From NCBI GenBank assembly GCA_964652195.1, contig CAZZBB010000106.1:1-64000 (forward strand): 64,000 nt of DNA, given 5' to 3'. Both the position numbers and the translations under genes were made by a program. The stretch is from MSPOR6 sp964652195. GTDB lineage: Bacteria > Poribacteria > WGA-4E > WGA-3G. Below the pieces are notes generated by a model. The model searched no databases. It was not told where the DNA came from and was given only the letters and a program-made list of their open reading frames with translations. Below, one piece after another: positions 63,611 to 64,000 of this stretch; position 1 is the first letter of the stretch, and each line of letters starts with the position of its first letter.

Positions 63611-64000
63611 ATGAGTACACTTTTTATAGCTGTATTAAGTTTTATCGGCTTCATTGTTGCCTATCATACCTATGGTAAGTGGCTTGCGAGAAAGATATTC
63701 GGTTTAGATCCTCAAGCAAAAGTACCCAGTCAAGAATTAAAGGATGATGTTGATTATGTTCCGACAAAAAAGGAAATAATTTTCGGACATCATTTCACCA
63801 GTATAGCGGGAACAGGCCCAATAGTTGGACCGGCAATTGCTGTCTTTTGGGGATGGTTACCCGCACTCCTTTGGGTTATAATTGGATCGGTTTTTATTGG
63901 TGCTGTTCATGATTTTGGTGCACTCGTTGTTTCCCTCCGCAATCGAGGACAAAGTGTCGGTGAAGTAGCCGGCAGAATGATCGGTCCTCGAGCCAAGTTT
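63611..64000 (+). CDS. cstA: Carbon starvation protein CstA, 5' part
   Basis: The reading frame from ATG 63611 is open to the window end (130 codons seen). It has N-terminal helices FIAVLSFIGFIVAYHTYGKW and the CstA block FGHHFTSIAGTGPIVGPAIAVFWGWLPALLW, then GAVHDFGALVVSLRNRGQSVGEVAGRM. The family is a peptide/pyruvate transporter induced in carbon starvation. The gene is cut by the window edge. It lies 50 bp after xylA. Confidence 0.88.
   Translation, partial: MSTLFIAVLSFIGFIVAYHTYGKWLARKIFGLDPQAKVPSQELKDDVDYVPTKKEIIFGHHFTSIAGTGPIVGPAIAVFWGWLPALLWVIIGSVFIGAVHDFGALVVSLRNRGQSVGEVAGRMIGPRAKF

Overview
The window most resembles a Candidatus Poribacteria-type genome, or a close relative in the marine/sponge-associated FCB/PVC-like assemblage. 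This is an inference from gene content, with no marker-gene comparison. Two very large secreted proteins end in the same ~88-residue sorting-type domain opening FPNPFNPETWIPYQLA. There are also two phytanoyl-CoA dioxygenase relatives, a sugar-phosphate isomerase/epimerase, an enolase-superfamily enzyme, and many tiny hairpin repeats between AT-rich genes. An outer membrane is indicated by a LolA-like protein, beta-barrel proteins and an ABC lipoprotein exporter.

Layout. 1-5.1 kb: a 4.9-kb island bounded by two 121-bp direct repeats (5 mismatches). It holds a one-polypeptide restriction-modification enzyme, a small membrane protein and several decayed gene remnants, including the tail of a REP-associated tyrosine transposase. 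5.9-13.9 kb: a co-directional cluster of two small membrane proteins, a LolA-like protein, a small barrel protein, a lipoprotein with calcium-type repeats, two FtsX/MacB-type permeases, their ATPase and a barrel/porin-like protein. It looks like a dedicated cell-envelope export system. 14-30.6 kb: mostly housekeeping genes (cation efflux, glucan branching enzyme, RsgA, undecaprenyl-PP synthase, nucleotide-sugar epimerase, citramalate synthase, a PBP4-type lipoprotein) plus a short operon for exported Mn-type SOD, a sulfite-oxidase-type enzyme and a PhyH oxygenase. 30.7-37.6 kb: a decayed, IS-rich zone with two DDE transposases (one with an in-frame stop), a frameshifted nuclease-like gene, a frameshifted exported protein gene and about 1.3 kb of hairpin-rich noncoding DNA.

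37.6-42.6 kb: an ABC transporter with an N-terminal PH-like domain and zinc ribbon, its DUF1854 partner, and an enolase-superfamily + PhyH pair. 42.8-52.6 kb: the two giant secreted proteins (LRR + nine cadherin-like repeats + lamin-tail + dockerin; metalloprotease + cadherin-like + about nine further beta repeats). 53.2-55.4 kb: a groEL without adjacent groES, and a zinc-ribbon protein. 55.7-64 kb: a small hypothetical gene, a ~190-bp MITE-like element, a cyclase-family hydrolase, a CCA-adding/poly(A) polymerase-type enzyme, an M50 protease, scpA-scpB-thrC, xylA and the start of cstA.

Recurring structure. (i) Several hairpins follow a GTAG tetranucleotide, as REP sequences do; one has become the C-terminus of the restriction enzyme and lies 32 bp from a RAYT remnant. 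(ii) Ends of an ISKra4-like element recur around a separate 190-bp non-coding element. (iii) Some promoters place the -10 hexamer 6-9 bp before the ATG, which suggests leaderless transcripts. No rRNA, tRNA or CRISPR array was recognised.
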